Positions 1 to 8,689 of a stretch of 64,000 bases of DNA are shown in pieces (the first letter of the stretch is position 1; each line of letters opens with the position of its first letter). Source of the stretch: Comamonadaceae bacterium UBA4962 (lineage in GTDB: Bacteria > Pseudomonadota > Gammaproteobacteria > Burkholderiales > Burkholderiaceae_C). The stretch lies in contig DHAE01000007.1 in assembly GCA_002397315.1 (NCBI GenBank), forward strand, positions 272,875-336,874, written 5' to 3'. Made by a program: the position numbers and the translations under genes. The notes below the pieces were generated by a model that worked only from the letters and a program-made list of their open reading frames with translations, did not search any database and had not been told where the DNA came from.

Positions 1-1
1 C

Positions 2-46
2 AGCCCGCAGGGCCAACTGCTGCGTGTGCGCCCCGCCAAGCCCTGA
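2..46 (+). CDS. C-terminal end of an unidentified protein (partial)
   Basis: Reading in the second frame from the window edge gives a short tail ending ...GQLLRVRPAKP and a TGA stop at 44-46. The mixed polar and hydrophobic composition is protein-like, but only 14 codons are visible, so neither the family nor the reality of the gene can be judged. The next 276 bases hold no convincing gene; they serve as leader for the hydrolase gene that follows. Confidence 0.3.
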   Translation, partial: SPQGQLLRVRPAKP

Positions 47-322
47 ACCGCTCGGCAGCCTACCCGCCAAGGTGGCCATCACAGGCCTGGGATCGGCCTG
101 ACCTGGCACAGCAGAGCGCTGAACAGGCGAGGAGCGCCGGGTGGCCCCTGCAGCGAAATCAAGGAGGAGGCGAAGCCGGGGGACATTCGCGGAAGGGGCC
201 AGCCGGCGCTCCTCGCCCGGGCACACTTCCCGCACACACAATCCCGCCGGCCCTGGGAAACCCAACGCGCCGCCCAGACGCACCCCCCGGTATTGCGACA
301 ATGCAGCATTCCCCCTCGTTTG

Positions 323-952
323 ATGGACCCCCTTCGCACCATGCTGCTCGACGCCCTTGAATCCCAACTCGTCCTGGTGGACTACCAGGAACGCCTGATG
401 CCCGCCATCGCCGACGGCCCCGCCGTGCTCGCCAACGCGCGCCGGCTCGCCCAGGCCGCCCGTGCCCTCGACGTCCCCGTATGGGGCACAGAACAGAACC
501 CCTCGCGCCTCGGCCCCAACGATCCCGCCCTGCGCGCCCTCTGCCGCAAAACCCTCGCCAAAATGCACTTCAGCGCCGCGGAAGAAGGCCTCGGCGAATG
601 GCTGCGCCCGCCCGCGCGGCCGCAACAGGGCGGCAACGCCCGCAGCCTGCCGCGCCACCTCCAGAAACCCGCGGCCCAGCAGCCCGCCGACCTGCGCGGC
701 AGCATCGTCCTCGCCGGCTGCGAAGCCCACGTCTGCCTGCTGCAGACCGCGCTGGACCTCCTGGAAGACGAATTCGACGTGTGGGTCGTGACCGACGCAT
801 GCGGCTCGCGCACCGAGCGGAACCGCGATGCCGCGTTCGACCGCCTCGCCGGCGCGGGGGCCGAACTGGTGACGACGGAGATGGTGGTGTTCGAATGGCT
901 GCGCGGCTGCGAACACCCGGCCTTCAAGGAAATGCTGGCACTGGTGAAGTAG
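323..952 (+). CDS. isochorismatase-family cysteine hydrolase
   Basis: A 209-residue cytoplasmic hydrolase of the isochorismatase/nicotinamidase-like (YcaC-like) superfamily. The expected Asp-Lys-Cys triad can be placed: Asp in LVDYQERLMPAI near the N-terminus, Lys in TLAKMHFSA, and the nucleophilic Cys in LAGCEAHVCLLQTALDLL. An Arg-rich insertion around residues 95-130 is unusual and probably a loop. The ATG at 323 is preferred over an upstream in-frame ATG at 293 because the conserved strand begins just after it; ATG 341 is also possible. The substrate is unknown. It is followed 75 bases later by prpE, with no evidence of a functional link. Confidence 0.85.
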   Translation: MDPLRTMLLDALESQLVLVDYQERLMPAIADGPAVLANARRLAQAARALDVPVWGTEQNPSRLGPNDPALRALCRKTLAKMHFSAAEEGLGEWLRPPARPQQGGNARSLPRHLQKPAAQQPADLRGSIVLAGCEAHVCLLQTALDLLEDEFDVWVVTDACGSRTERNRDAAFDRLAGAGAELVTTEMVVFEWLRGCEHPAFKEMLALVK

Positions 953-1027
953 CGCACCTGGGCGTCAGGCTGCCGCAAGCGCATGGTGGATGATGGAGTC
1001 CATACAAGAACCATCAGGAGACCTGCC

Positions 1028-2950
1028 ATGGCCCCGGACGCCGCATCCGCCGCATATCCCGACTTCCACCGGCGCTCGCTCGCCGAGCGCGATGCTTTCT
1101 GGGCCGAGCAGGCCCGCCTCGTCGACTGGCACACGCCGCCGCAGCGCATCTGCAACTACGACCGGCCGCCCTTCGCCCGCTGGTTCGAGGGCGGCACCAC
1201 CAACCTCTGCCACAACGCCATCGACCGGCACCTGCCGGGACGTGCGCAGCAGACGGCGCTGATCGCGGTCTCGTCCGAAACCGATACGGAGCGCAGCTAC
1301 ACCTTCGCCGAACTGCATGCCGAGGTGCAGCGCATGGCGGCCACCCTGCGCACGCTGGGCGTGGAGCGCGGCGACCGCGTGCTGATCTACATGCCGATGG
1401 TGGCCGAAGCGGCCTTCGCCATGCTGGCGTGCGCGCGCATCGGCGCACTGCATTCGGTGGTCTTCGGCGGATTCGCGTCCGGCGCGCTCGCCTCGCGCAT
1501 CGACGACGCCGAACCCGTGGCCATCGTGAGCGCCGACGCGGGCTCGCGCGGCGGCAAGGTGGTGCCGTACAAGCCGCTGCTGGACGAGGCACTGCGCCTC
1601 GCGCGCCACCGGCCCCGCGCGGTGCTGCTGGTGGACCGGGGCCTCGCGCCCATGGATTGGCAGGACGGCCGCGACCACGACTGGGCCGCACTCCGCGCCC
1701 GGCACCTGGACGCGCAGGTCGACTGCGAGTGGCTGGAATCCACGCACCCGAGCTACACGCTCTACACCAGCGGCACCACCGGGCGTCCCAAGGGCGTGCA
1801 GCGCGACACCGGCGGCTACGCCGTGGCGCTCGCGGCGAGCATGCGCCACATCTTCGGCGTGGGGGCGGGCAGCGGCGTGTTCTTCGCCACGAGCGACATC
1901 GGCTGGGTCGTGGGGCACAGCTACATCGTCTACGGTCCCCTGATCGCCGGCATGGCGACGGTGATGTACGAAGGGCTGCCGATCCGCCCGGATGCGGGCG
2001 TGTGGTGGCGCATCGTCGAGGGGCACCGCGTCACGCACATGTTCTCGGCGCCCACGGCGGTGCGGGTGCTGAAGAAGCAGGACCCGGAGTGGCTCCAGCG
2101 CTACGACCTCTCCAGCCTGAAGGCCCTGTGGCTCGCGGGCGAGCCGCTGGATGCGCCCACGGCGCAGTGGATCGGCGACGCGCTGGGCGTGCCGATCGTC
2201 GACAACTACTGGCAGACCGAGACGGGATGGCCCATCCTGACGCTCGCCAACGGGGTGGAACCGCAGGCCCCGCGCGCCGGCAGCCCGGGCAAGGCCATGT
2301 ACGGCTACGACGTGAAGCTGCTCGACCAAGCCACGGGCGAGGAACTCACGGCCCCTGGCCAGAAGGGTGTGCTCGCGATCGAAGGGCCGCTGCCGCCCGG
2401 GTGCATGCAGACCGTGTGGCGCGACGACGAACGCTTCGTGCAGACGTACTGGAACAGCATTCCGGGGCGCCTCATCTACAGCACGTTCGACTGGGGCATC
2501 CGCGACGAGGACGGCTACTACTTCATCCTGGGCCGCACGGACGACGTGATCAACGTGGCCGGCCACCGGCTCGGCACGCGCGAGATCGAAGAGACAATCG
2601 CCGCCCATCCGCAAGTGGCCGAGGTGGCCGTGGTGGGGGTGGCGGATGCGCTCAAGGGCCAGGTGGCGCTGGCCTTCGCCGTGGCCCGCGATGCCGCCGC
2701 CGTGGCCGACGACGCGGGTCGCCGCCGGCTGGAGGGCGAGGTCATGCAACTCGTGGACCAGCGGCTGGGCGCCGTGGCGCGGCCCGCGCGGGTGCATTTC
2801 GTGGCGCTGCTGCCCAAGACGCGCAGCGGCAAATTGCTGCGCCGCGCGCTGCAGGCCGTGGCGGAGCGCCGCGACCCGGGCGACCTGACCACGATGGAAG
2901 ACCCGGCCGCGCTGCAGCAGGTCAGGGATCTGATCGCGCCGGAAGGATAG
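1028..2950 (+). CDS. prpE: propionyl-CoA synthetase
   Basis: A 640-residue AMP-forming acyl-CoA synthetase, the usual length for PrpE/Acs. It begins with the ACAS N-terminal segment (YPDFHRRSLAERDAFWAEQA). The AMP-binding motif YTSGTTGRPKGVQRD follows, then DNYWQTETGWP, and a C-terminal domain with the acetylation-site lysine in TRSGKLLRRAL. NLCHNAIDRHL and the overall spacing match propionate-CoA ligases better than acetate ligases. It activates propionate for the methylcitrate cycle, whose other genes lie at 48-55.5 kb. The start at 1028 is chosen because the family N-terminus begins there; the codons back to 983 look non-coding. Confidence 0.93.
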   Translation: MAPDAASAAYPDFHRRSLAERDAFWAEQARLVDWHTPPQRICNYDRPPFARWFEGGTTNLCHNAIDRHLPGRAQQTALIAVSSETDTERSYTFAELHAEVQRMAATLRTLGVERGDRVLIYMPMVAEAAFAMLACARIGALHSVVFGGFASGALASRIDDAEPVAIVSADAGSRGGKVVPYKPLLDEALRLARHRPRAVLLVDRGLAPMDWQDGRDHDWAALRARHLDAQVDCEWLESTHPSYTLYTSGTTGRPKGVQRDTGGYAVALAASMRHIFGVGAGSGVFFATSDIGWVVGHSYIVYGPLIAGMATVMYEGLPIRPDAGVWWRIVEGHRVTHMFSAPTAVRVLKKQDPEWLQRYDLSSLKALWLAGEPLDAPTAQWIGDALGVPIVDNYWQTETGWPILTLANGVEPQAPRAGSPGKAMYGYDVKLLDQATGEELTAPGQKGVLAIEGPLPPGCMQTVWRDDERFVQTYWNSIPGRLIYSTFDWGIRDEDGYYFILGRTDDVINVAGHRLGTREIEETIAAHPQVAEVAVVGVADALKGQVALAFAVARDAAAVADDAGRRRLEGEVMQLVDQRLGAVARPARVHFVALLPKTRSGKLLRRALQAVAERRDPGDLTTMEDPAALQQVRDLIAPEG

Positions 2951-2982
2951 GCGCGCTGCTCGCGTTGCCCGCCCCGGGGAGA

Positions 2983-3020
2983 CGCTGACGCCGGCGGGCG
3001 CCGGCCGGGCCGCGTCAGCG
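2983..3020. terminator. stem-loop between convergent genes
   Basis: A perfect 9-base inverted repeat (CGCTGACGC at 2983-2991, GCGTCAGCG at 3012-3020) with a very GC-rich interior lies between the stop of prpE and the stop of the minus-strand transporter, overlapping the latter's last codons. There is no T-run, so an intrinsic terminator is only a suggestion. Confidence 0.35.
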
Positions 3021-3923
3021 GTGCCGCGGCCCGACGAGACCGGTGGACAGCATCGTGCCGCATACGATGACGATGCCGCACACGGCCATCCAGGGCGTGA
3101 CGGATTCCCCGAGGAACAGCACGCCATAGGCGACCGCGAACACCGGCGCCAGGAAGGTGACGGCCAATGCCCGGCTGGGCCCGGCGTGCGCGATCAGCCG
3201 GAAGTAGAGGATATAGGCGATGCCGGTGCAGAGCACGGCGATGGCGATGACCGCGGCCCAGGCGCGCAGGCCCGGCGCCTGGGCCGGCCAGCACCAGAGC
3301 GCCGGCAGCGCGAGCGCCAGGGCGGCCCCGAGCTGGCTGCCGGTGGCGGTGGCGAGCGGCGGCAGGCCGGCGAGATGGCGGCGCGCATAGCTCGCTCCCA
3401 CGGCGTAGCAGGTGGTGGCCATGAGGCAGGCCGCGATGGCCCAGCCGGCGTACCCGGACCGGAAACCGATCGCGGCGGGAGCGCGCCATGCCAGGAGCGC
3501 CACACCCAGGAAACCCAGGGCCAGCCCGGCCCAGCGCAACCGGCCGATGCGGTCGCCCAGCCAGATCCAGGCCACCAGCGCGCCGAACAGCGGCACGGTG
3601 GCGTTCAGGATGGAGGACAAGCCGGTGGTGATGTGCAGCACGGCCCAGGCGTAGAGCGCGAACGGGATCGCGGAATTGATGACGCCGCCCAGCAGGATGG
3701 GCCGCCAGTGGCGGCGCAGCGCGGGCCACTGCCCCTGGCGCAGCAGGATGGGCCAGAGGAAGACCGTGGCGAGCCCGACGCGCAGGCCGGCGGTGGGCAG
3801 CGGGCCGAACTCCGACGCGCCCAGCCGCATGAACAGGAACGACGCGCCCCAGAGCGCCGACAGCAGCAGGAATTCGCCCAGCCAGTCGCGCGCGGGCGCT
3901 GCGGTGGTTGCCGCCGCGCTCAC
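3015..3923 (-). CDS. EamA/DMT-family metabolite exporter
   Basis: A 302-residue inner-membrane protein with about ten hydrophobic segments arranged as two EamA repeats. The first starts FLLSALWGASFLFMRLGASE, which is typical of DMT-superfamily exporters of the RhaT/YdcZ type; the second starts near FRSGYAGWAIAACLMATTCY. Substrates of this family are amino acids or other metabolites and cannot be assigned here. The GTG start at 3923 overlaps the ogt stop in a GTGA quadruplet, which suggests translational coupling with the upstream repair gene. Confidence 0.87.
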   Translation of the reverse strand: MSAAATTAAPARDWLGEFLLLSALWGASFLFMRLGASEFGPLPTAGLRVGLATVFLWPILLRQGQWPALRRHWRPILLGGVINSAIPFALYAWAVLHITTGLSSILNATVPLFGALVAWIWLGDRIGRLRWAGLALGFLGVALLAWRAPAAIGFRSGYAGWAIAACLMATTCYAVGASYARRHLAGLPPLATATGSQLGAALALALPALWCWPAQAPGLRAWAAVIAIAVLCTGIAYILYFRLIAHAGPSRALAVTFLAPVFAVAYGVLFLGESVTPWMAVCGIVIVCGTMLSTGLVGPRHR

Positions 3924-4528
3924 GCCCCGGCTCCAGCGGCGGACACCTGGAACGCCACCGTACTGCCGGCCGCACCGTCGCCGGGCCAGAGCGGCAGGCT
4001 GCGCAGGCCCGCCGGCAGCGCACCTTCGAGGCGCAGCAGGGCCGTCTTGCGCGGCAGCCCGCCGGCATAGCCTGTGAGCGTGCCGTCCGAGCCCAGCACG
4101 CGGTGGCAGGGCACGATCACGCTCACGGGGTTGCGTCCCACGGCCGCGCCCACGGCCCGCACCGCGAGAGGCCGGCCCAGATCCCGCGCCAGCGCCGCGT
4201 AACTGGTGACGGCGCCATGGGGAATGGCCGCGAGCGCCCGCCAGACCTCCTGCTGGAAGGCGGTTCCCGCGCCCAGGTCGAGCGGAACCTCGAACCGGCT
4301 GCGACGGCCCTGCAGGTACTCGAGGAACTGGGCGGCCGCGGCGGCCATCACCGGATGGTCCGGGTCCGTCGGCCAGGCGCCAGGGCCGTCGAGCCGGTCC
4401 ACAGGCTGGTGCCGCTGTCCGTCGAACCACAGTCCGGCGAGGCCGCGCGGGGAGGCCGCGAGCCGGACGTCGCCCAGGGGCGTGGCGATGCGCGTCTGCA
4501 CGCAGGAGGAGAGGGTCGCGATGGGCAT
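3920..4528 (-). CDS. ogt: methylated-DNA-protein-cysteine methyltransferase
   Basis: A 202-residue O6-alkylguanine DNA alkyltransferase. The C-terminal domain carries the suicide-cysteine motif VIVPCHRVLG, preceded by the helix-turn-helix stretch IPHGAVTSYAALARDLGRP and followed by the conserved GYAGGLPRKTALLRLEG. The N-terminal alpha/beta domain (ATPLGDVRLAASPRGLAGLWF) is intact. It transfers alkyl groups from O6-alkylguanine to its own cysteine. It lies 70 bases downstream of the Ada/AlkA fusion on the same strand, so the two form an alkylation-repair pair. ATG 4528 is used because the family N-terminus starts there. Confidence 0.93.
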   Translation of the reverse strand: MPIATLSSCVQTRIATPLGDVRLAASPRGLAGLWFDGQRHQPVDRLDGPGAWPTDPDHPVMAAAAAQFLEYLQGRRSRFEVPLDLGAGTAFQQEVWRALAAIPHGAVTSYAALARDLGRPLAVRAVGAAVGRNPVSVIVPCHRVLGSDGTLTGYAGGLPRKTALLRLEGALPAGLRSLPLWPGDGAAGSTVAFQVSAAGAGA

Positions 4529-4598
4529 GGTGGTGGCCTGGGGCGGAAGGAGGGAAGACGGTTGGGATGGAATCGAAGACCAGGGCGCGGGCGCAGCA

Positions 4599-6308
4599 CT
4601 AGGGCACCGCGGGCCGGGGTCGCCTGCGCGCAGCCGGGGGCGGTGGTTGGCGGGTGGGAACAAGGGCTGGACGGGTCTCCACCGGCAGTGCGGGCGCGGC
4701 CGGGGCCGCCGCTGCCAGTCCGCTCCAGGCGCGCACCACGGCATAGCTGCGCCATGGCCGCCAGGCCTGCGAGGCCTCTTCGGCGGCTCGTGCGGGCCGG
4801 GATGACGACTGCACGCCCAGGGCCTTGTGCAGCGCGACGTCGCCTGCGGGAAAGGCGTCGGGCCAGCGCAGCGCGCGCATCGCGATGTAGTGCGCCGTCC
4901 AGTCGCCGATGCCCGGCAGGTCGCGCAATGCAGCCATCGTCGCCTCGACGTCGGCCGCGGCATGCAGTGCCAATCTCCCTTCGGCGACGGCGCGGGAGAG
5001 CGCCAGGATCGCGGCCTGACGCTGGCGGACGATGCCGAGTTGTCCGAGGGCATCGCCATCGCAGGCGGCCAGCACGGACGGCGAGGGGAAGAGGCGCGCC
5101 AGTTCCGGCCACGGCGTTTCGATGGGTTCACCCCAGCGCTCCACCAGCCGCTGCGCGAGCGTGCGGGCGGCGGCCACGGTGATCTGCTGGCCCAGCACGG
5201 CCCGCACCGCCAGCTCGAAGCCGTCCCAGGCGCCCGGTACGCGCAGGCCCTCGCCCTGTGGGAAATCCGCCTGCAGCACGGCATGGATCGCCTCGGGGTC
5301 GGCGTCCAGGTCGAGCAGGCCCCGCACGCGTGCGATCACGGCCGGCAACAGCGGCAGCAGCGGGGCGGACACCTGCAGGTGCACCAGCGGCTTCGGCGCT
5401 GCGCCACGTGGCCCGTCACCGGCATCGAAGCGCGCCGCGAACCAGCCGGTGCATTCACGGCCCTCGGCATCGTGCAGCCGCACGGTGCGGCGCAGTTCCA
5501 GTCCCTCCGGGTCCACGCATTCCATGCCGAGAATGCGGCGCTGCGCGAAGAACGCCAGCAGGGCCGGCGCGTCCAGGGGCGGCCGGTAGGCCAGCCGGAC
5601 GGCCCCCCCGGCCGCGCCGATGGCCGGGGCTGCGGGCCCGGAGCGGCGCAGCGCGCTCGGCTGCAGGCCGTAGTGCTGCGTGAACGTCGCATTGAACCGG
5701 CGCACGCTGCCGAACCCGCTCGCCAGCGCGACGTCGGTGACGGGCAGGGCCGTGTCGGTCAGCAGTTGCTTGGCGGCCAGCAGGCGGCGGGTCTGCAGGT
5801 ACTGCAGGGGCGAGACGCCCAGGGCCGCCTCGAACACGCGGCGCAGGTGGCGGTCGCTCACGCCCAGGCGAGCCGCCACGCGCCGGATGGGGCCGGCCCC
5901 GTCGCGGGCGCCGGCGCCCTGCGTTTCGCCCTGCGCGGGACGGGTCGCGCCCTCCCAGGGGACGCCTTCGGCATCCAGGCAACGCAGGGCTTCACGCACC
6001 AAGATGCCTTGCGCATCCTGGATCGACCAGGCGGGCGTGCGCGGCGCCAGTTCCGGCCGGCAGCGCAGGCAGGGACGGAACCCGGCGCTCTCCGCCTGGG
6101 CCGCGAGCGTGAAGAAGCGGCAGTTCTCGCGTCGCGGCGTGCGCACAGCGCAGACGGGCCGGCAATAGATGCCGGTCGACGTCACCCCGGTGAAGAACCG
6201 GCCGTCGAAGCGCGCGTCCCGGGCGGCAAGGGCCAGGTAGCGGGACTCGTCGAGTGCATCGGCGGCCGGGGTCACGGGAGGGGCGGGGCGGGTCATGGAG
6301 GCCATCAT
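4599..6308 (-). CDS. Ada-type sensor fused to AlkA-type 3-methyladenine glycosylase
   Basis: About 569 residues in three parts. (1) An Ada zinc domain with four cysteines in GIYCRPVC, ENCRFF and CLRCRPE, where the first Cys normally accepts methyl from DNA phosphotriesters. (2) An AraC-type helix-turn-helix domain (VSDRHLRRVFEAALGVSPLQ; VALASGFGSVRRFNATF). (3) An AlkA N-terminal domain plus HhH-GPD glycosylase with LPGIGDWTAHYIAMRAL and the catalytic Asp in FPAGDVALHKALG. Such fusions combine sensing, transcription control and base excision. Ogt lies immediately downstream. Start codons at 6308, 6305 and 6296 are all in frame; the exact one is uncertain. Confidence 0.92.
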   Translation of the reverse strand: MMASMTRPAPPVTPAADALDESRYLALAARDARFDGRFFTGVTSTGIYCRPVCAVRTPRRENCRFFTLAAQAESAGFRPCLRCRPELAPRTPAWSIQDAQGILVREALRCLDAEGVPWEGATRPAQGETQGAGARDGAGPIRRVAARLGVSDRHLRRVFEAALGVSPLQYLQTRRLLAAKQLLTDTALPVTDVALASGFGSVRRFNATFTQHYGLQPSALRRSGPAAPAIGAAGGAVRLAYRPPLDAPALLAFFAQRRILGMECVDPEGLELRRTVRLHDAEGRECTGWFAARFDAGDGPRGAAPKPLVHLQVSAPLLPLLPAVIARVRGLLDLDADPEAIHAVLQADFPQGEGLRVPGAWDGFELAVRAVLGQQITVAAARTLAQRLVERWGEPIETPWPELARLFPSPSVLAACDGDALGQLGIVRQRQAAILALSRAVAEGRLALHAAADVEATMAALRDLPGIGDWTAHYIAMRALRWPDAFPAGDVALHKALGVQSSSRPARAAEEASQAWRPWRSYAVVRAWSGLAAAAPAAPALPVETRPALVPTRQPPPPAARRRPRPAVP

Positions 6309-6536
6309 AGGGCGCGGTCCGGAGGATGGCTGGCCGTTTCCGGACATCTCCCCGGCCGTCCAGACCGCGGCCGTACGTCGGCGAGAATGCGGCCTTCGCC
6401 TACGTGCCCCCGATCCGGCAGGCCGGCTTGCGACGCCTACAATCCCCCGCGATCCGCCGGCCCCGTCGCCATGGCCCCACCTGGAACGCCGCTGCGCAGC
6501 CGGCGCCCTCACTCCTGCCAGCAAAGGAACCTTTCC

Positions 6537-7925
6537 GTGCAACTTCATTCCGCCATCTTCAAGGCCTACGACATCCGCGGCATCGTGCCGAGCACCCTGA
6601 CCGAAGAGGTGGCACGCGCGCTCGGCCGGGCCTTCGGCACGGCGGCGCGGCGCGAGGGCGAGAGCACGGTGGCGGTGGGCCGGGACGGCCGCCTGTCGGG
6701 CCCGGCGCTGTCGCAGGCACTCATCGACGGCCTGGTGGACGCGGGCATCGAAGTGATCGACGTCGGCGCGGTCACCACGCCGATGCTGTACTTCGCGGCC
6801 CATACCCTGTGCCAGAGCGGCATCCAGGTGACCGGCAGCCACAACCCCAAGGACTACAACGGCTTCAAGATGGTGCTGGCCGGCCGTGCGATCTACGGCG
6901 ACGAGATCCAGGGCCTGCGCCGCACCATCGAAGAGGAAAGCTGGGATCTGCAGCCCGGCGGCTCGGTGCGGCAGGTCGACGTGCTGCCCGCCTACGTGCA
7001 GCGCATCACCTCCGACGTGAAGCTCGAGCGCCCGATGAAGATCGTGGTGGACAGCGGCAACGGCATCGCGGGCGCGTCGGCGCCCGGCATCTTCCGGGCA
7101 CTCGGCTGCGAAGTGATCGAGCTGTTCTCGCAGGTGGACGGCAACTTCCCCAACCACCATCCCGATCCCAGCAAGCCCGAGAACCTGCGCGACCTGATCC
7201 GTGCGCTGCAGGAAAGCGATGCCGAGCTGGGCCTGGCCTTCGACGGCGATGGCGATCGGCTCGGCATCGTCACCAAGGACGGCCAGAACATCTTCCCCGA
7301 CCGCCAGATGATGCTGTTCGCGCGCGACGTGCTGTCGCGCGTGCCGGGCGCGCCCATCCTGTTCGACGTGAAGTGCACGCAGCGCCTGGCCCCGGCGATC
7401 GAGGCCGTGGGCGGCCAGGCCGTGATGTACAAGACGGGCCATTCGCTCATCAAGGCGCGCATGAAGGAACTCGATTCGCCGCTGGGCGGCGAGATGAGCG
7501 GCCACATTTTCTTCAAGGAGCGTTGGTTCGGCTTCGACGACGGCACCTACGCCGGCTGCCGTCTGCTGGAGATCCTGAGCCGCCACGACGACCCGAGCGC
7601 GGTGCTCAACGACCTGCCCACGAGCCACTCCACGCCCGAGCTGAACGTGGCCTGCGAAGAAGGCGAGCCGCACCGCCTCACGGCCGAGCTGCAGGCCATG
7701 GCCCAGAAGGCCTTCCCCGAGCCCGCGCGCATCAGCGCCATCGACGGGCTGCGCGTGGATTGGCCGGACGGCTTCGGCCTGATCCGCGCGAGCAACACCA
7801 CGCCGGTGCTGGTGCTGCGCTTCGAGGGCCATACGCCCGAAGCGCTGCACCGCATCGAGGCGGCCATGATGCAGTTGCTGCAGCGCGTGAAGCCGGGCGC
7901 CACGCCCGGCGCGGCCGCGCATTGA
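6537..7925 (+). CDS. manB: phosphomannomutase/phosphoglucomutase
   Basis: A 462-residue alpha-D-phosphohexomutase of the AlgC/ManB type, interconverting hexose 1- and 6-phosphates for LPS and polysaccharide precursors. It has the start motif FKAYDIRGIVP, the phosphoserine loop VTGSHNPKDYNGFK, the metal loop AFDGDGDRLG, the sugar loop GGEMSGH and the phosphate-binding loop RASNTTPVLVLRFEG. The GTG at 6537 is preceded by AAAGGAA at good spacing; the long open frame upstream is antisense to the Ada/AlkA gene. The downstream neighbours include waaA, consistent with envelope carbohydrate synthesis. Confidence 0.93.
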   Translation: MQLHSAIFKAYDIRGIVPSTLTEEVARALGRAFGTAARREGESTVAVGRDGRLSGPALSQALIDGLVDAGIEVIDVGAVTTPMLYFAAHTLCQSGIQVTGSHNPKDYNGFKMVLAGRAIYGDEIQGLRRTIEEESWDLQPGGSVRQVDVLPAYVQRITSDVKLERPMKIVVDSGNGIAGASAPGIFRALGCEVIELFSQVDGNFPNHHPDPSKPENLRDLIRALQESDAELGLAFDGDGDRLGIVTKDGQNIFPDRQMMLFARDVLSRVPGAPILFDVKCTQRLAPAIEAVGGQAVMYKTGHSLIKARMKELDSPLGGEMSGHIFFKERWFGFDDGTYAGCRLLEILSRHDDPSAVLNDLPTSHSTPELNVACEEGEPHRLTAELQAMAQKAFPEPARISAIDGLRVDWPDGFGLIRASNTTPVLVLRFEGHTPEALHRIEAAMMQLLQRVKPGATPGAAAH

Positions 7926-7936
7926 CCACACCTGCC

Positions 7937-8689
7937 ATGCGCATCGCGGCGGCCCAGACGACTTCGCTGCCCGGCGGGCCGTCGGCCAACATCGACAGCC
8001 ACCTGCGCTTCGCCGAAGCCGCTGCGGCCGAGGGCGTGCAGGTGCTGGTGTTCCCGGAACTGTCGCTCACGGGCTACGACCTGACGGTCCTGGCGCGCTG
8101 GGCGCATCCGCCGGAGCACGAGGCCTTCGCCCCGCTGCGTCAGGCCGCGCGGCGCCACGGCATGTCGCTGGTGGTGGGGGCCCCCGCGCCCGCGGAACAG
8201 GCCGGCGGCAAACCCGGCATCGGCGCCATCACGTTCCGGCCGGACGGCGGCACGCACATCTACCGCAAGCGCCATCTGCACCCCGGCGAGGAAACCTATG
8301 CCCAGGCCGGCACCGAGGATGCGCACGTGGTGGACTTCGCGGGCCTGCCGGTGGCGATGGCCGTGTGCGCCGACATCGGCCATGCGGTGCACGCCGATGC
8401 CGCCGCGCGCGCCGGGGCGGCGCTCTACGCGGCAGGGGCGGTGGTGTCCGATGGCGGCCATGCCCACGACACGGCCTGCGCGCACGGCCATGCGAAACGT
8501 TGCGGCATGGCGGTGCTGCTGGCCAACCATGGCGCGCCCACGGGCGGCTACCGCTGCGTGGGCCGCAGCGCCGTCTGGGCTCCGGGTGGTGAACTGCTGG
8601 CCGAGGCCCCTGGCACGGGCGACTGGCTGGTCGTCGCGGAGCGCGCGCCGGCAGGCTGGTCCGCGCGCGCATACCCCGTCGCGCCGTGA
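7937..8689 (+). CDS. carbon-nitrogen (nitrilase-family) hydrolase
   Basis: A 250-residue member of the nitrilase superfamily. The Glu-Lys-Cys triad is visible: Glu in LVFPELSLTGYD, Lys in YRKRHLHPGEE and Cys in AVCADIGHAVH. Start motif RIAAAQTTSLPGG is typical. The substrate is an unknown amide. It follows manB by 11 bases and its stop overlaps the GTG of waaA, so the three are probably one transcript. No ammonia-ligase domain is fused, so it is not NAD synthetase. Confidence 0.85.
   Translation: MRIAAAQTTSLPGGPSANIDSHLRFAEAAAAEGVQVLVFPELSLTGYDLTVLARWAHPPEHEAFAPLRQAARRHGMSLVVGAPAPAEQAGGKPGIGAITFRPDGGTHIYRKRHLHPGEETYAQAGTEDAHVVDFAGLPVAMAVCADIGHAVHADAAARAGAALYAAGAVVSDGGHAHDTACAHGHAKRCGMAVLLANHGAPTGGYRCVGRSAVWAPGGELLAEAPGTGDWLVVAERAPAGWSARAYPVAP

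Noticed and set aside
79..342. 87-residue minus-strand frame upstream of the isochorismatase gene
   Set aside because: No RBS, no recognisable motif, Arg/Cys-rich composition; it overlaps the start of a well-supported plus-strand gene.
4599..7931. Very long minus-strand open frame (over 1100 codons) spanning the Ada/AlkA gene and the whole of manB
   Set aside because: Only 4599-6308 carries domain signatures. The part antisense to manB is His/Arg/Gly-rich, as expected from the reverse reading of GC-rich codons, and lacks any motif.
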